Below the pieces are notes generated by a model, which saw only the letters and a program-made list of their open reading frames with translations, did no database searches and had not been told where the DNA came from. A stretch of DNA of 64,000 nucleotides, from the NCBI GenBank assembly GCA_009760855.2, contig WPIO01000064.1:213501-277500 (forward strand). Reading direction: 5' to 3'. Made by a program: the position numbers and the translations under genes. The DNA comes from Cristatella mucedo. Its lineage: Eukaryota > Bryozoa > Phylactolaemata > Cristatellidae. Positions within the stretch are counted from its first letter, which is position 1. Each line of letters opens with the position of its first letter. Positions 47,386 to 58,896 of the stretch are shown piece by piece.

Positions 47386-49655
47386 CGGTGTGCCTACAGT
47401 CAACCTCAGTTATAAGCAATTCACCTATGAGAAAATCTCGGATACAAGCAAGCCATTTTCTGTTCCGATCGCCATTTCTTCTTTACTCACAACCAACTCA
47501 CAACAAAATGAATCAAATTCGTATTATCACGCACCTGTCTGCTTAAAATAAATTTAAAAATTGCCCTTTCATGATTTAATAAGTTATTATTTAATTGTTA
47601 CTTGCTTGCTTTTGAGTCTTGTTAATGAGCTTGTAGCGGTGACATCACGCCTCTCGACTGTTCAAGACGCGTGAATGCTTAGTACACACACGAGGAGAAG
47701 CAGCGCCGCAGACGTGGTCGCTCATTCAACCGATTCAACCGTTGGATCGAGAGATTATTCGAGCTGCGACGGCATATTATTGAACCTAAATAAAGTGAAA
47801 AATGTTTCAAGTGATCAAAAGCGGGACATCAGTGATCGATTTTTTGAAATCGGCGAAAGTTTCAAAGGCCATGCACATATAGAATCCTGCGTGATTTCTT
47901 GCCGTCACAGCAAGCATCGTTAACTGCTTTCAAAAAGTGGATTTCTTTTAAATCGGCGAAGATATCGATCAAAACGAAACACGCGATCAAGACGCAAAAT
48001 AGGTGCTCAATAAATTCAGGCCCGATTATTACAAGCCTCCTGTTTAACTTCAAACGATTTTGACGCATACTTAAACATTGACGTCGAGATCGAGCGCTTT
48101 GGCACATTGCCGAAAGAGGAGATCTGCGACGAGGTGAAAAGAAAGCGGTATGCCTAACTCAGATGGGCAATGAAGGCTAAAAATATATTCCAATTGACCA
48201 GAATATTTCCCAGAAGATTTCTCACTGGGATGCCCTAAAATTGCTGGCCACAGTTCATTGATATTCGAAAGAGAATTCCACTGAATATGACTTTTTTTTA
48301 TCTTATTGAAGATATGACTGAAAGCCCTTCTGGAACAATCGTAGTCAGAGCAAAGTTGCATATTTCTTGGCTCCTTTGTGCTAATTTTACAACAAACTTT
48401 GGTGTTAAAATACCTTTTTAATAAACTTACACTTGAACATCCCTATAAGAAACCTTTGTTGTAAGCGCTTTTTATCCCTGATTTTCGGATTGCTTATAAT
48501 CGAGATTGACAGTTTCTTAATCCAAGGTAAGGACTCTCTTCAATCCTGCCGCCTTCCGACACAGTAAGCGTACTACGTGCGTACTGCATTGGCGCTGCAC
48601 CTGCAGTCGCTCTCCTCTTTACAAAGTCTGTAGATTCGTCACGTTTTTATTATATTATATATTTTATTATATTATTGCCATTCGTCACGTTTCGGTCGAG
48701 AATAGGACCGTTACGAACTTTGCTTTTTTCGCCTATTCTTTTCAGGAGGTGGAAGCCGCTACACGTCGTTTTTATGAATTCAAAATACACAAGTTAATCT
48801 GTTTTGTAACCACTACGAGCGACCGAGTCTTCGGGAATGCCACGATGATTCACGTGCGTTATTTCATTTTATTCACTTTTATTCAAATAACTCTATATTG
48901 TGTATAAGGACGCCGATGGCTGAAGGGGCGGTGGGCGTCGTGGCTGCTACCGAAAAAGAAACGAATACGTAATAGGGCGGGTGACTTACATGTGACGGGT
49001 GATAGTGATTAGGCTATTCTACAGAGAAGACAGTTTGTCCGTCAGTATGCGTCACAATAATGGTCTTATAGCCCGGTGTGATTAGATTTTGCGTCGTGTG
49101 CATTCGTCCTTCTTAAAGGCTCCTAAAGAACAGCACAAAGAGAAACAATGTGAACAAAACGGAAATAAGACGCAACCGGATAAACCTCTAATGGAGATCA
49201 TCAGTGGCGATTGTTACGATACAAATGTGCAGTCAAACATAAGTATGGAGGCAAGATTTTAATCGAACCGCGTAGCATTTGGTTCCCTCCTACGGTTTTT
49301 CGGATAGCTCCCGCACTCAGCGTCGATGTTTCTACCTTTAAAAGCACGATAATTAGGGGCCTGGTAGATTGGTTAGACGAAGCCAGCCCATTCTTAAACT
49401 TGAAACAGGTAAGAAATACTCTTCCGATTCAAGCAGCGTAAGCGAAGCGAGCACCTAGCGAGCCCACTCTACGTAGGAAAAGCTGGCCGTCTGGAAAGAA
49501 TCAAATGACCAGTTATGTTGCATAACGTGAACATCAGTCAGACTGTCGGATACCACCAAAGGTGACGATACGTACTGTGGAACGCTGTCCGCGAACTCGG
49601 ATCCGGCACTGGAGAAAAAACTCACCCATTGAGTCAACGAGTTTGGAAATAGACT
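47386..49655. other. intergenic, unassigned
   Basis: No firm gene. The 82-codon frame at 47675-47923 contains D-I-S-D-R-F-F-E-I-G, which faintly recalls the N-terminal region of a transposon-borne protein family. A direct repeat ATTCGTCACGTTT flanks an AT-rich block near 48635-48705. The frame at 49211-49441 is unrecognised. Confidence 0.35.
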
Positions 49656-49660
49656 GCGGA

Positions 49661-49800
49661 GCTGGTTTCGCCAAGTGGTTAAGGTGCTCGCCGTGATCAA
49701 GGTCGGGCCGAGGTCTTGGGCTCGAGCCTCGTGGCATATGTGAAGCACCTGAAAAGAGGTTAAGTTCTCTTAAGGTGCTATATAAATGAATTTTATATAT
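49661..49800 (+). mobile_element. SINE1, best-preserved copy
   Basis: GCTGGTTTCGCCAAGTGGTT AAGGTGCTCGCC gives the A-box region and TCTTGGGCTCGAGCCTCG the B-box region, spaced as in tRNA genes. The tail GAAGCACCTGAAAAGAGGTT AAGTTCTCTTAAGGTGCTAT has hairpin arms AGCACCT/AGGTGCT. (TA)n ends it. Confidence 0.88.
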
Positions 49801-50189
49801 ATATTTAGGGTGCTTGAGTATTGGGCCTTCAACATGCCGTCACTGCTAAGCCGGTGACCTCAAGCCGCATGCATGGTCAAGCAGGCTTGACCCCAGCGGT
49901 AAGCGCCGAAGCAGCTACGAGCGTGTGCAGCCGCCACGTTGAGCTGCCGAAAGTGCAGCTCTCCTTAGCCGGGAGTCTTCGAATGAGAAGTTTGAAGTTC
50001 GAAACGAAGAAGGACTGACCATGAACAGCAGTCTAAACATGGCTTGTTCGTTCAAACACGATAACAATTTTACGTAGAAAATGCGGTCGGTGGAGTAGTG
50101 TAAAGCTACTGGTTTGGTACAACGTGGTAACCATTCTCAGTTTATTGAACCGGATAGGCACCGTCATAGAAACGTAACTAATGCCTCTT

Positions 50190-50328
50190 TGTCTTAGTGC
50201 AGGGGTAAGGCGCGAGCTCTTCACGACCGCGGTCACTGGTTTGAGTCCTGCAGGCGACGATTCTGTGTTTACCACTGCGAGCGATGCTGATAACTGTCAA
50301 AGGCTCTTCTATTACTAAATAAATGAGG
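50190..50328 (+). mobile_element. SINE2, sense copy
   Basis: A head TTAGTGCAGGGGTAAGGCGC with a B-box CTGGTTTGAGTCCTGC, then the body and the tail AAAGGCTCTTCTATTACTAA. It matches the antisense copies at 16830 and 26935. Confidence 0.75.
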
Positions 50329-50461
50329 CTGCTGAACACTTTTGACAGACATTTGTTCATGTTTCTCCTTGCACTCCTTCGCTAGTCGGCGAGTCTTTAC
50401 TTGTATTGCAGCTAGCATTAGTAAATATACTCCTTGCTTTTGTTATGTTCTAAGATGATAC

Positions 50462-53400
50462 GATCCCTATGCAATTTAATGTATCTCCGTCTGTAACTCC
50501 ACAAAGCCAAAAAGACACTGTGGGTCTTACGCAGGAGAGTTTTGTATAGCGCCCTCGAAGACTAACTTGTTTTCGGTACGCATTCGGTAGACAACAGACT
50601 TTACCTCATGCAAAAAAGAGAAAATGGGAAGCATAGCAGAGTCAGGTGAGCAGTTAAGGTAGTAGGTAACATGTAAGTAGCAGCTCAAGACCGCTGAAAA
50701 GGATGTGCCATAGCCGGCAGTAGGAGAGTAGTTGTCGTTGCGTAAGAATTGTGGAAGCGAGTTCCACAGTCTAGGACCTGCAGAGCTACAGCTTTTATCG
50801 CCAACGGTCTTTAGGCGGAGGAATGAGACAGCTAATTCATTGTCCACACAGGACCTGAGGGCGCGAACAGGCTGAAACTGATACAGCAGTTCAGCTAGGT
50901 ACGAAGGAGCCAAGCCGTGGCGAGCCTTGTGGGTCAGCGTAAGAACTTTGCTCTGTATCAATTGACCTACCGGCAGCCATCCTTGCTCTTTTAGCAAAGA
51001 AGACACGCGGTCAAACCTCTGGGGCTTCAAGACTAGCCTTGCAGACATATTCATAGCCAGGTGCAGTGGACTAGTGGCTTTCTTTGGTAGCCCGGCCAAA
51101 AAGGAATTCGAATCATGAAGCCGAGATAAAACTAAGGAGCTAGTTAAATCTTTTGCAAGCAACTGTGGAAGACAGCTCATAATCTTAGATAAGGATCGGA
51201 CGTGATGGCCAGCTGTAGAAGCAGTCTGCTGAGTGAAGTTTTTAAAATGTAGGTAGCTGTCGAAAACTACACATAAATTTCGAGCACTTGGTGATGGTCG
51301 CACAGCAGCATCATCTATTAGAAGAGCAAAGCCTTTCAATCAAGCCACACGCTTAGGGTGTCCTATGAGCAGCAGTTCGGTTTTATAGTCATTGAGTTTC
51401 AAGAAATTTTCCGACACCCAGGTTTGAATGTCGGCAAGGCAAGCATTAAGTTAATCAGTTGCGGCATCAGATTCTGACGGTTGAATGACAAATACAGCTG
51501 AGTATCGTCAGCATAAAAGTGACACCCTATTCCATGCGCTTTCATCACTTTTCCCAGAGTTTGAGTATAAATGGACAACAGCAAGAGACCGAGGACAGAA
51601 CCTTGAGGTACTCCACAGGTGACCCGTCTCGTGAGTGAGACCTGATTCCCATACGACATGGATTAAAATTGATCAGACATGTACAATTTAAACCATGCCA
51701 GTGCTTCGTCTGCCAGACCGATCGTTGTTCTCCTCGTTCAAGTAGAACATCGTGATCAATGGTGTCGAAGGCAGCTGATAGGTCTAGCAGAGCTAGGGCA
51801 GTAAAATTCCCGTAATAGTTGCCACGTAGAATGTCATTTCCCCAAGTCCTCCAAATCAGTAATCGTTAGACCCATTCTTAAAAAGCCTCGATTAGACCCG
51901 GAGGTCCTAGAAAACTATCGCACAGTTTCCCTTCTTCCTTTCTTATCATAGATTCTTGAAAAAATTGTTGCTAAGCAGCTGGTTGAACATATTGAAAATA
52001 ATGGAATTTCAGAAACATTCCAATCAGGGTTCAAGAGGCGGCACTCCACTGAAACTGCACTCCTCCGCGTTAACAATGACATTCTACGTGGCAACGACGA
52101 CGGGAATGCCACTGCCCTAGCTCTGCTAGATCTGTCTGCTGCCTTCGATACCATTGATCACGAAGTTTTGCTTGAACGATTGAGAACAACGATCGGTTTG
52201 GAAGACGAAGCACTGGCGTGGTTTAAATCATACTTGTCTGATCGTGTTCAATCCGTGTCGTGTGGGGGTCATTTCTCACACACGAGACGGATCACCTGTG
52301 GAGTCCCACAACGGTCCGTACCATACATCGGTCCCTTGCTGTTCTCAATTTATATTCCATCTCTGGGAAAGTGAATAAGGCCCATGGAATAGGATAGCAC
52401 TTTTATGCTGACGATACTCAGCTGTGTTTGTCATTTAAATCGTCGGAATGTGCTGAAGCAACTGATTAACTGAATGCTTGCCTTGCCGACATTCGATCCT
52501 GGATGTCGGAAAAATTCTTGAAACTAAATGACGATAAAAACCAAACTGCTGCTCATAGGACACCCTAAGCGTGTGGCTTGATTAAAAGGCTTTGCTCTTC
52601 TAATAGGTGATGCTATTGTGTGACCATCACCACGTTCTCGAAATTTAGGTGTCGTTTACGACAGCTACCTACATTTTAAAAGCTTCATTCAGAAGACTGC
52701 CTCTACAGCTAGCCATCACATCCGATCCCTATCCAAGATTAGAAGCTGTCTCCCACAGTGACTTGTAAAGAATTTAACTAGCTCTTGAGTTCCGTCTCGG
52801 ATAGATTATTGTAATTCCTTTTTGGCTGGGCTGCCAAAGAAAGCTATTGGGTCACTGCAGCGGGCTATGAACATGGCTGCTAGGCTAGTCTTCAAGTCCC
52901 AGTGGTTTGAGCACGTGTCTCCTTTGCTGAAAGAGCTAGGATGGATGCCGGTTGAGCAAAGGATACAGAGCAAAGTTCTTACGCTGACCCACAAGGCTCG
53001 CCACGGCTTGGCTCCTTCGTACCTAGCTGAAATGCTGCATCAGTTTCAGCCTGTTCGTGCCCTCAGGTCCTGTGTGGACAATAAATTAGCGGTCTCATTC
53101 CTCCGCTTAAAGACCGTTGGCGATAAAAGCTGTAGCTCTGCAGGTCCTAGACTGTGGAACTCGCTTCCACAATTCTTACGCAACGACAACTACTCTCCTA
53201 CTGCCGTCTATGGCACATCCTTTTCAGCGGTCCTGAGTTGCTACTTCTATGCTACTCACTACCTCAACTGCTCTCCTGACTCTGCTATCCTTCCCACTTT
53301 CTCTTTGTTGCGTGAGACGAAGTCTGTTGGGTACCGAACGCGTACCGAAATCCGCTTAGGCTGTGAGTGGGCTATACAAAACTCTCCTGCGTAACACCCA

Positions 53401-54610
53401 CATGGTCTTTATGACTTTGTGGAGTTACAGAAAAGATACATTACATTAAATTACATTGCTAAGACGGAGAAGAGAAGTTTCAGTGAAGTGCAGCCTCTTG
53501 AACCCTGATTGAAACGTTTCTGACGTTTCATTCTTTTCAATATGTGAAACAAGCTGCTTAGCGACAATTTCTTCAAGAATCTTTGACAAGGAAGGAAGAA
53601 GGAAAACTGGTCGATAGTTTTCAAGGACATCTGTATCTAATCCAGGCTTTGTAATTATGCTTCTTACGATTGCCGATTTGAAAGGCTCGGATACAACCTC
53701 TTTTTCCCTACGAAGCATTAAAATTCTCGGCTATGGCAGGGCTAAGTTGGTCTGCCAGCAAAGACCACAGAGATGATGTTGTATGGTCCTCAGGAGACGA
53801 GCTCGTTTTACTAGAACTTATTAACGTAGCCACGTCGTATGCAGAAACCTCGGAAAACTGTTTACGGAAGGTCACATGTTGTGATTCCACAATTGCTTTA
53901 CTCGGAGGGGACCTTATGGAAGCGCGAATGTGCACTATGTTTTCAGGTAATAAGGCTCAAAAATTTCGGCTGAGAAGGTAATAGCTGGGGAGTCAGAGCT
54001 CTCAAAATTGGCCAGTAAATTGTTTACTGTCTTAAAAATCAGTTTAGGGTCCGAATGGCAGGAATTCAATTGTCGAGTGAAAAGAAGCCTTAGCTATTTA
54101 AGCTTCCGGGTGTAAACTCGAAGGAAGTCTTTGAAATGAACTAGATCTGCATCAGACCCCGATTTCTTAAAATGACGTTCAAGCCAGTGCTTAACACGGT
54201 GCATCTTTTGAAGTTTTTGTTGAAAATTGAAAGGAATCTCTACAACTCTGTACATGGATAGAATGAACGGGAGCATGCTTGTCATGAGCACTCCTGAGTT
54301 TAATGTTCACTGCATTAGTGAGGGTATCGAGGCAGTCGGTCAAGTCTGGGTATAGATCAAGAAGACCTCCATCACAAGCAGATTTCAAAAATATGTCGAT
54401 GCCAACGCTTTTTAAGTTACGTCGCTGGATAAGTTCAACATTACCCTGTACGTACAAGGGAGTAAGAACAGCTCGTCTATTTAATGCGCACACAACACAA
54501 ATTGGCTCTCGGTAGGGGGTAGATAAAGAAAGTCTGAGTGTTCCTGAAACTTCATTCATAAATTCACAGCAGTTCTGATTCTGTTGAGTGGTGACCTTTA
54601 AACTTCACTG
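50462..54610 (-). mobile_element. LINE-B antisense copy split by a sense LINE-B
   Basis: The two halves (50462-51835 and 53457-about 54610) join at L-R-L-S-N|N-D-I-L-R-G. They cover the endonuclease-RT linker (S-V-G-I-D-I-F-L-K-S-A-C-D-G-G-L), the RT ([41 protein letters not shown]) and the C-terminal domain (270 codons open at 50527-51339). The 3' end is at 50462. It is the most complete LINE-B in the window after the copy at 8086. Stops elsewhere make it inactive. Confidence 0.9.
51836..53456 (+). mobile_element. LINE-B sense copy nested in LINE-B
   Basis: Starts in the RT (P-I-L-K-K-P-R-L-D-P-E-V-L-E-N-Y) and runs through A-L-L-D-L-S-A-A-F-D-T-I-D-H-E-V and F-Y-A-D-D-T-Q-L-C to the C-terminal domain. 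The last 190 codons are open (52822-53394), ending A-I-Q-N-S-P-A. The 3' end GTGGAGTTACAG is followed by GATACATTACATTAAATTAC. The RT has frameshifts (near 52380 and 52560). Its 3' part is close to the copy at 61438. Confidence 0.9.
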
Positions 54611-55086
54611 GCGTACACAATGATAAGTATGAAATTTTGATCTGCGAGTGTAGCTGGTCGGTTACTACTTATTCCCGTGTCTTTTATATGAGCGATACTA
54701 GGTAGATAGTTTGGACGTTACTGGATTTCTCATTGCATAGCATCCACTTAGTGAATGGCCTTTTTTGAGGATGAAGGGACATGAAATAAGGCTTAAGACA
54801 TACAAATAATAATTGTGCTAATATGCATCGGAGCCACGGACTCTCCGAACTGAATTCTTACTAGGGTCATTTTGTAAAACACCTGAGGCAGACAAAGCCA
54901 TCAATGGCAAAATTGACGAGTCGACCAATTACCTGGAACAACTAAATGATAGAAATACTTCTTACTTAAAAATAGAAGAATATGAGGTCAGGGAGTTTCT
55001 TATGCGTCACTTACACCTTTTTTCGCTTCATGACCCAGCCTTGGAATAGACTTATCTAGATACAGATGGTTTAAAGTTCAGGTACT
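54611..55086. other. intergenic, nothing recognised
   Basis: AT-rich, possibly including the unrecognised 5' border of the LINE-B to the left. Confidence 0.35.
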
Positions 55087-55460
55087 TTAAAATGGCGGAG
55101 CAGTCTCAAACCAGCTAGATTACGGCTGATAGCCATTTTTCGCGAGTATGCGATTACGCGAGAATCTATGGCTGAGGCCGTATAAAAGCCGCAATTGACA
55201 CGCAGTTCTGATTTCAGACTCGGCGTAGAAATTGGCGCTGAGTCGAGCGTTAGGCCAAAGAGCAGTTTGTGTGAGTCACGATCACCGTGCAGCGCCTGTA
55301 ATCCTCCGCTTCTGTCAAATAGACTTTTCAACGGGATGGATACAGACTTGAAGCGTCTAGGTCTACGAGGGCTCGTCGTCCCTGCCGCGTTCCCGCTCCA
55401 ATGCCCGAATACCTACGGGCATTGGAGCAGGCAGCACTTACAAGTAGCTAAAGCTAGCCG
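55087..55460 (+). repeat. LTR-like repeat, copy 2, with Gag-like leader
   Basis: Blocks AAAATGGCGG, AAACCAGC, GAATCTATGGCTGAGGCCGT ATAAAAGCC (TATA box), GCCTGTAATCCTCCGCTTCT and CTGTCAAATAGACTT match copies 1 and 3 in order. About 80 bases later a short frame M-P-E-Y-L-R-A-L-E-Q resembles L-T-A-Y-L-R-E-L-V-Q at the same place after copy 3. It may be the start of an LTR retrotransposon Gag. A perfect 13-base hairpin overlaps this frame. Confidence 0.55.
55395..55428. other. perfect 13-base stem, 8-base loop
   Basis: GCTCCAATGCCCG and CGGGCATTGGAGC are exact complements separated by AATACCTA. See findings. Confidence 0.95.
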
Positions 55461-55499
55461 TGTTACAAGGTTCATGCACCACCGGCATTGGTCCCGCTA

Positions 55500-55946
55500 T
55501 GGCTGAGACCAGCGCTATGAGCGCTACGTTTGCGGCCTAGTTCTGACCGGACGCGGAAACCGCACGCAGCTCTTTTTTTGTGGGCATGTCATCGCCGTCA
55601 CGTGGTTCCGCGCCACCCCCCCCCCCCCAGCCGACGTTCCGTTCGCCCTGCGGGCGAGCTCCATGCCGGCGAGCGACGCGTCCCTTGCCGCGCAATTCAC
55701 TTTCTGCCTGTGCGTCGGCCTGCACGCACGCTATCCGTTCTTGTTCTCTCTTATCACCGCGTGCATCGGAGCAGCACGCACGACGGCCACTGCATCAGTA
55801 TGTGCGCTCGCTCGCTTGAGTTGCTTGTGTGCGATACAATACAGCCGTCGTCGACAACGCAACGACTCGCTTGTAGGGGCTTCGCTCTTCGTCGCGTCGC
55901 CATCGCGCGCCCACGAGCCCCTACGTTGTAACATTGGGTGCCAGAA
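55500..55946 (+). repeat. GC-rich segment with LTR-end/primer-binding-like junction
   Basis: A GC-rich block includes a run of C (about 55615-55628) and a 9-base inverted pair GTAGGGGCT/AGCCCCTAC. It ends TTGTAACA followed by TGGGTGCCAGAA at 55935, which has the form of an LTR end and a tRNA primer-binding site. The frames across it (both strands) look like GC-rich artefacts. Alternatively it is a CpG-rich exon or promoter. Confidence 0.35.
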
Positions 55947-56954
55947 TTGTTGGATACTTGCCGATGACCCTGGGCAGTTTTCTTGCGTAAGTCTCACTGC
56001 CTGCGACAATATTCGTCAACACTGAACCTGAAAGATGGACATATTTGTTATCGAGTGTGACTAACTTACGGAATGCGCTATGTCTTAGAGCAACGAACTG
56101 GCAGCCTGCTTTACTAAGCCTCGGAATTCGGAAAAATGCCCAGCAGAACTTGAGGTAATTGATTTCATGTTCAACCGCATTTAAGAATGTCGAGGAAGAG
56201 CATCGTCCTGTCCTTACGTTAGTGATTGGTGGATGGTGGAGCTACGGATGTAACCAGGCAATACTAAATTTCAAGCAGACAGCAACAGCATTTAAACGTA
56301 GTAGTATGGAGATTACATTTATCTTGAAAGCAGAGGTGCATCTACTTGTGAAGTGAAATTCAGGAATATCTACTGCAATGTCAATGCTAGACAGCAGTGA
56401 GCAGCTAGCAGTAAGTTTGAGAAGGGTACGCTTCTGAAAACTGAGTGCACTAATGACGCCAGGAGGCTTTAACCGTGGTAAGCTACCTTAGAAGATGTCA
56501 GTAGCGATAAGGTTATCAATGCAGCACAGGTTGACGCCATATTTCAAGCTCGTGAGTCGAAATCGGGAAGCCGATATAAGGCATGCGGCAATATACGGCT
56601 TGAGAAGCTAGAGACTTCGATTTTAGACGAGAGCATAGAAATGGCTATCAATAACATACAAGTGTCTGGTACCTTTGCATCGACTGTCGATTTGAGGCAT
56701 CAAGTTTTCATTCTTCCTGAATCGGTTATAGCTACTATGGAACCTGTGACTGATGTAACTTGGTTTTATGTTGCTACCTGTTTGCACTGCTGATTGCATC
56801 TACTGCTGCTCTGATGATGGCTAACCTGCTTTGTCTGACTGCACGCCTAATACAGATTATGTATGGGTCGCAAGTAATGTGACTGTCAACAAGCCGTGCT
56901 ACATTCCAGACGAGGAACTGTTGTTTGCAATATTCATTCTATAAACAATGCTAC
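55947..56954. other. intergenic, nothing recognised
   Basis: If the 55.5 kb block is an LTR, this would be a decayed internal region, but no Gag, protease or RT motif is visible. Confidence 0.35.
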
Positions 56955-57005
56955 ATGTTGCATGCTTATGCAACATAACAGGCTGCAGAGGACTACCCTC
57001 TGCAG
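56955..57005. other. two adjacent perfect hairpins
   Basis: ATGTTGCAT-gctt-ATGCAACAT (56955-56976) and CTGCAGAGG-actac-CCTCTGCAG (56983-57005). LINE-B starts immediately to the right. Confidence 0.9.
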
Positions 57006-58062
57006 AAAGTGATTAAGGCCATGGAATAGGATATCACTTTTTATGCTGACGATATTCCGCTGTATTTATCATTCAAACCGTCGGAATCTGCTGCAGCACC
57101 TGATAAACTGAATGCTTGCTTTCCCGACATTCGATCCTTCATGTCGGAAAAATAAGTGAAACTAATTGACGATAAAACTGAACTGTTACTCATATGACAC
57201 CTTAAGCGTGTTGTTGAATTAGAAAGATTTGCACTTTCAGTCAATAATGTTGCTGTGAGACCATCACTACGTGCTCGAAATTTAGCTGTCGTTTTCGACA
57301 GCTGCCTACATTTTAAAAGCTTCATTCAGAAGACAGCTAGCCATCACGTCTGATCCCTGTCAAAGATTAGGACCTGTCTTTCACAGTGGCTCGCAAAAAA
57401 ATTAACTAGTTCCTTAGTTCTGTCTTGACTTGATTATTGTAATTCCCTTTTGGCTGGGCTGACAAAGTAGGCAACTAGGCCACTGAAAATGGCTATGAAT
57501 ATGGTTGCAAGGCTAGTTTTCAAATCCCGGGGGTTTGACCACGCGTCTACTTTGCTGAAAGAGCAAAAATGGCTGCCGGCTGATCAACGGATACAGAGCA
57601 AATTTCTTATGCTGAGCGATAAGCCCTGCCACGGCTTGGCTCCTCCGTACCTAGCTGAACTGTTCCACCAGTTTCAGCCTCCTCGCGGCCTCAGGTCCTG
57701 TATGGACAATAAATTAGCTGTTCCATTCCTTCGCTTATAGATCGTTGGCTATAGAAGCTTCAGCTCAGCAGGTCTTAGACTGTGGAACTCGCTTTCACGA
57801 TTCTTACTCAACGACAACTACTCTCCAGCTTCCTACTATGGCTCATCTTTTCCAGCGGTTCCATGCTACTCACTACTTGAACTGCTCACCTGACTCTGCT
57901 GTGCTCCCCACTTTCTCTTTGTTGCGTGAGATGAAGTTTGTTGGCTACCTGATACGTACCAAAAGCCGCTTCGGCTGTGAGTGAGCTATGCAGAAACCTG
58001 TTGTGGAATACTCACATAGTCTGTGTGACTTTTTGGAGTTACACACGGATATACATTACATT
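57006..58062 (+). mobile_element. LINE-B sense copy
   Basis: Starts before a decayed F-Y-A-D-D box (Y-A-D-D-I-P-L-Y) and follows LINE-B order to a C-terminal region with several frames (57489-57740, 57745-57984). Ends at GTTACACACGGATATACATT ACATTAC. More diverged than the copies at 51836 and 61438. Confidence 0.87.
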
Positions 58063-58895
58063 ACTCGTGAGTGTCGTACGTTCTGCGTGTTAATAGTGGC
58101 TACTTTTCGCACGTTTTCCAACTTAAGGAAACTTTTTCTCTCGTGTTTCATTACAACTGTGTGACGTCATCTGCAATAATTTGGCTGACATTGCAACTGG
58201 GTTAATGCTATTTCTTCATCTTCGATTACGTGAATGTTGATTCATGTCGAACGGCTGCAATCATTCTATGTTTGCTGAATCACCCTAAAGTAAAAGCAAA
58301 TCTGGTAGACCTCTTTTTCCGACTCACAGTAACTTAACGGTTCACTGCCTCCGAAAGTCTGCCATTCTTTATAGGCTCCTAAGTGACGTTGGACACTGGA
58401 CTTTGTCCATGATATCCCAAAGACTAACTGAACTAATTGCAGGCCAGACTGGATTGCTGAAGCAATGCCAGTGCTTGCCCTGATAAGACGAAGTTGAAAT
58501 TGCTCGTGCTACGGTGGAGCGAAATTGTCTTCTCTCTGTGTGGTGCGTACTAACTTTGTTCTGTAATAAGAGATTGTTTCAGATATCCATTAAGGTAGTA
58601 CTACGGCTAAAGGCGCTTTTCTGTCTCCAGCCAAGTGACGTAATGACGACCTGAACGTGCGATAAGCTGTAAGTTCTGGAGATGCTTCGAAGTCCTGCTT
58701 GTTGGTGGGACCGCTGATGGCGAAGACTTTCAAGTCAAGAAGCCGCAGAGACAGCTTAGAAGAAGACGACCCGAAAATCCTCTGTAGCAATTTGCATTTG
58801 ACCCTGTAGATTCACTGAAGCAGAACATTGACGGCTACCATAGACGATTGTTAGCTTTTTTATTTGCGGCAGAGGACGAACTTTATTTAAGGAGG
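58063..58895. other. intergenic, nothing recognised
   Basis: A 66-codon - strand frame (58590-58790) could be a scrap of retroelement coding sequence, but no motif supports this. Confidence 0.35.
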
Positions 58896-58896
58896 T

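Noticed and set aside
50462-54610. Twin-priming inversion of a single LINE-B
   Set aside because: Both orientations carry their own 3' end, and the outer halves join perfectly without the middle, so two insertions are needed.
55530-56025. Overlapping 120-133 codon frames as genes
   Set aside because: GC-rich sequence lacks stops on both strands, frames overlap, and no family motif or splice structure supports them.
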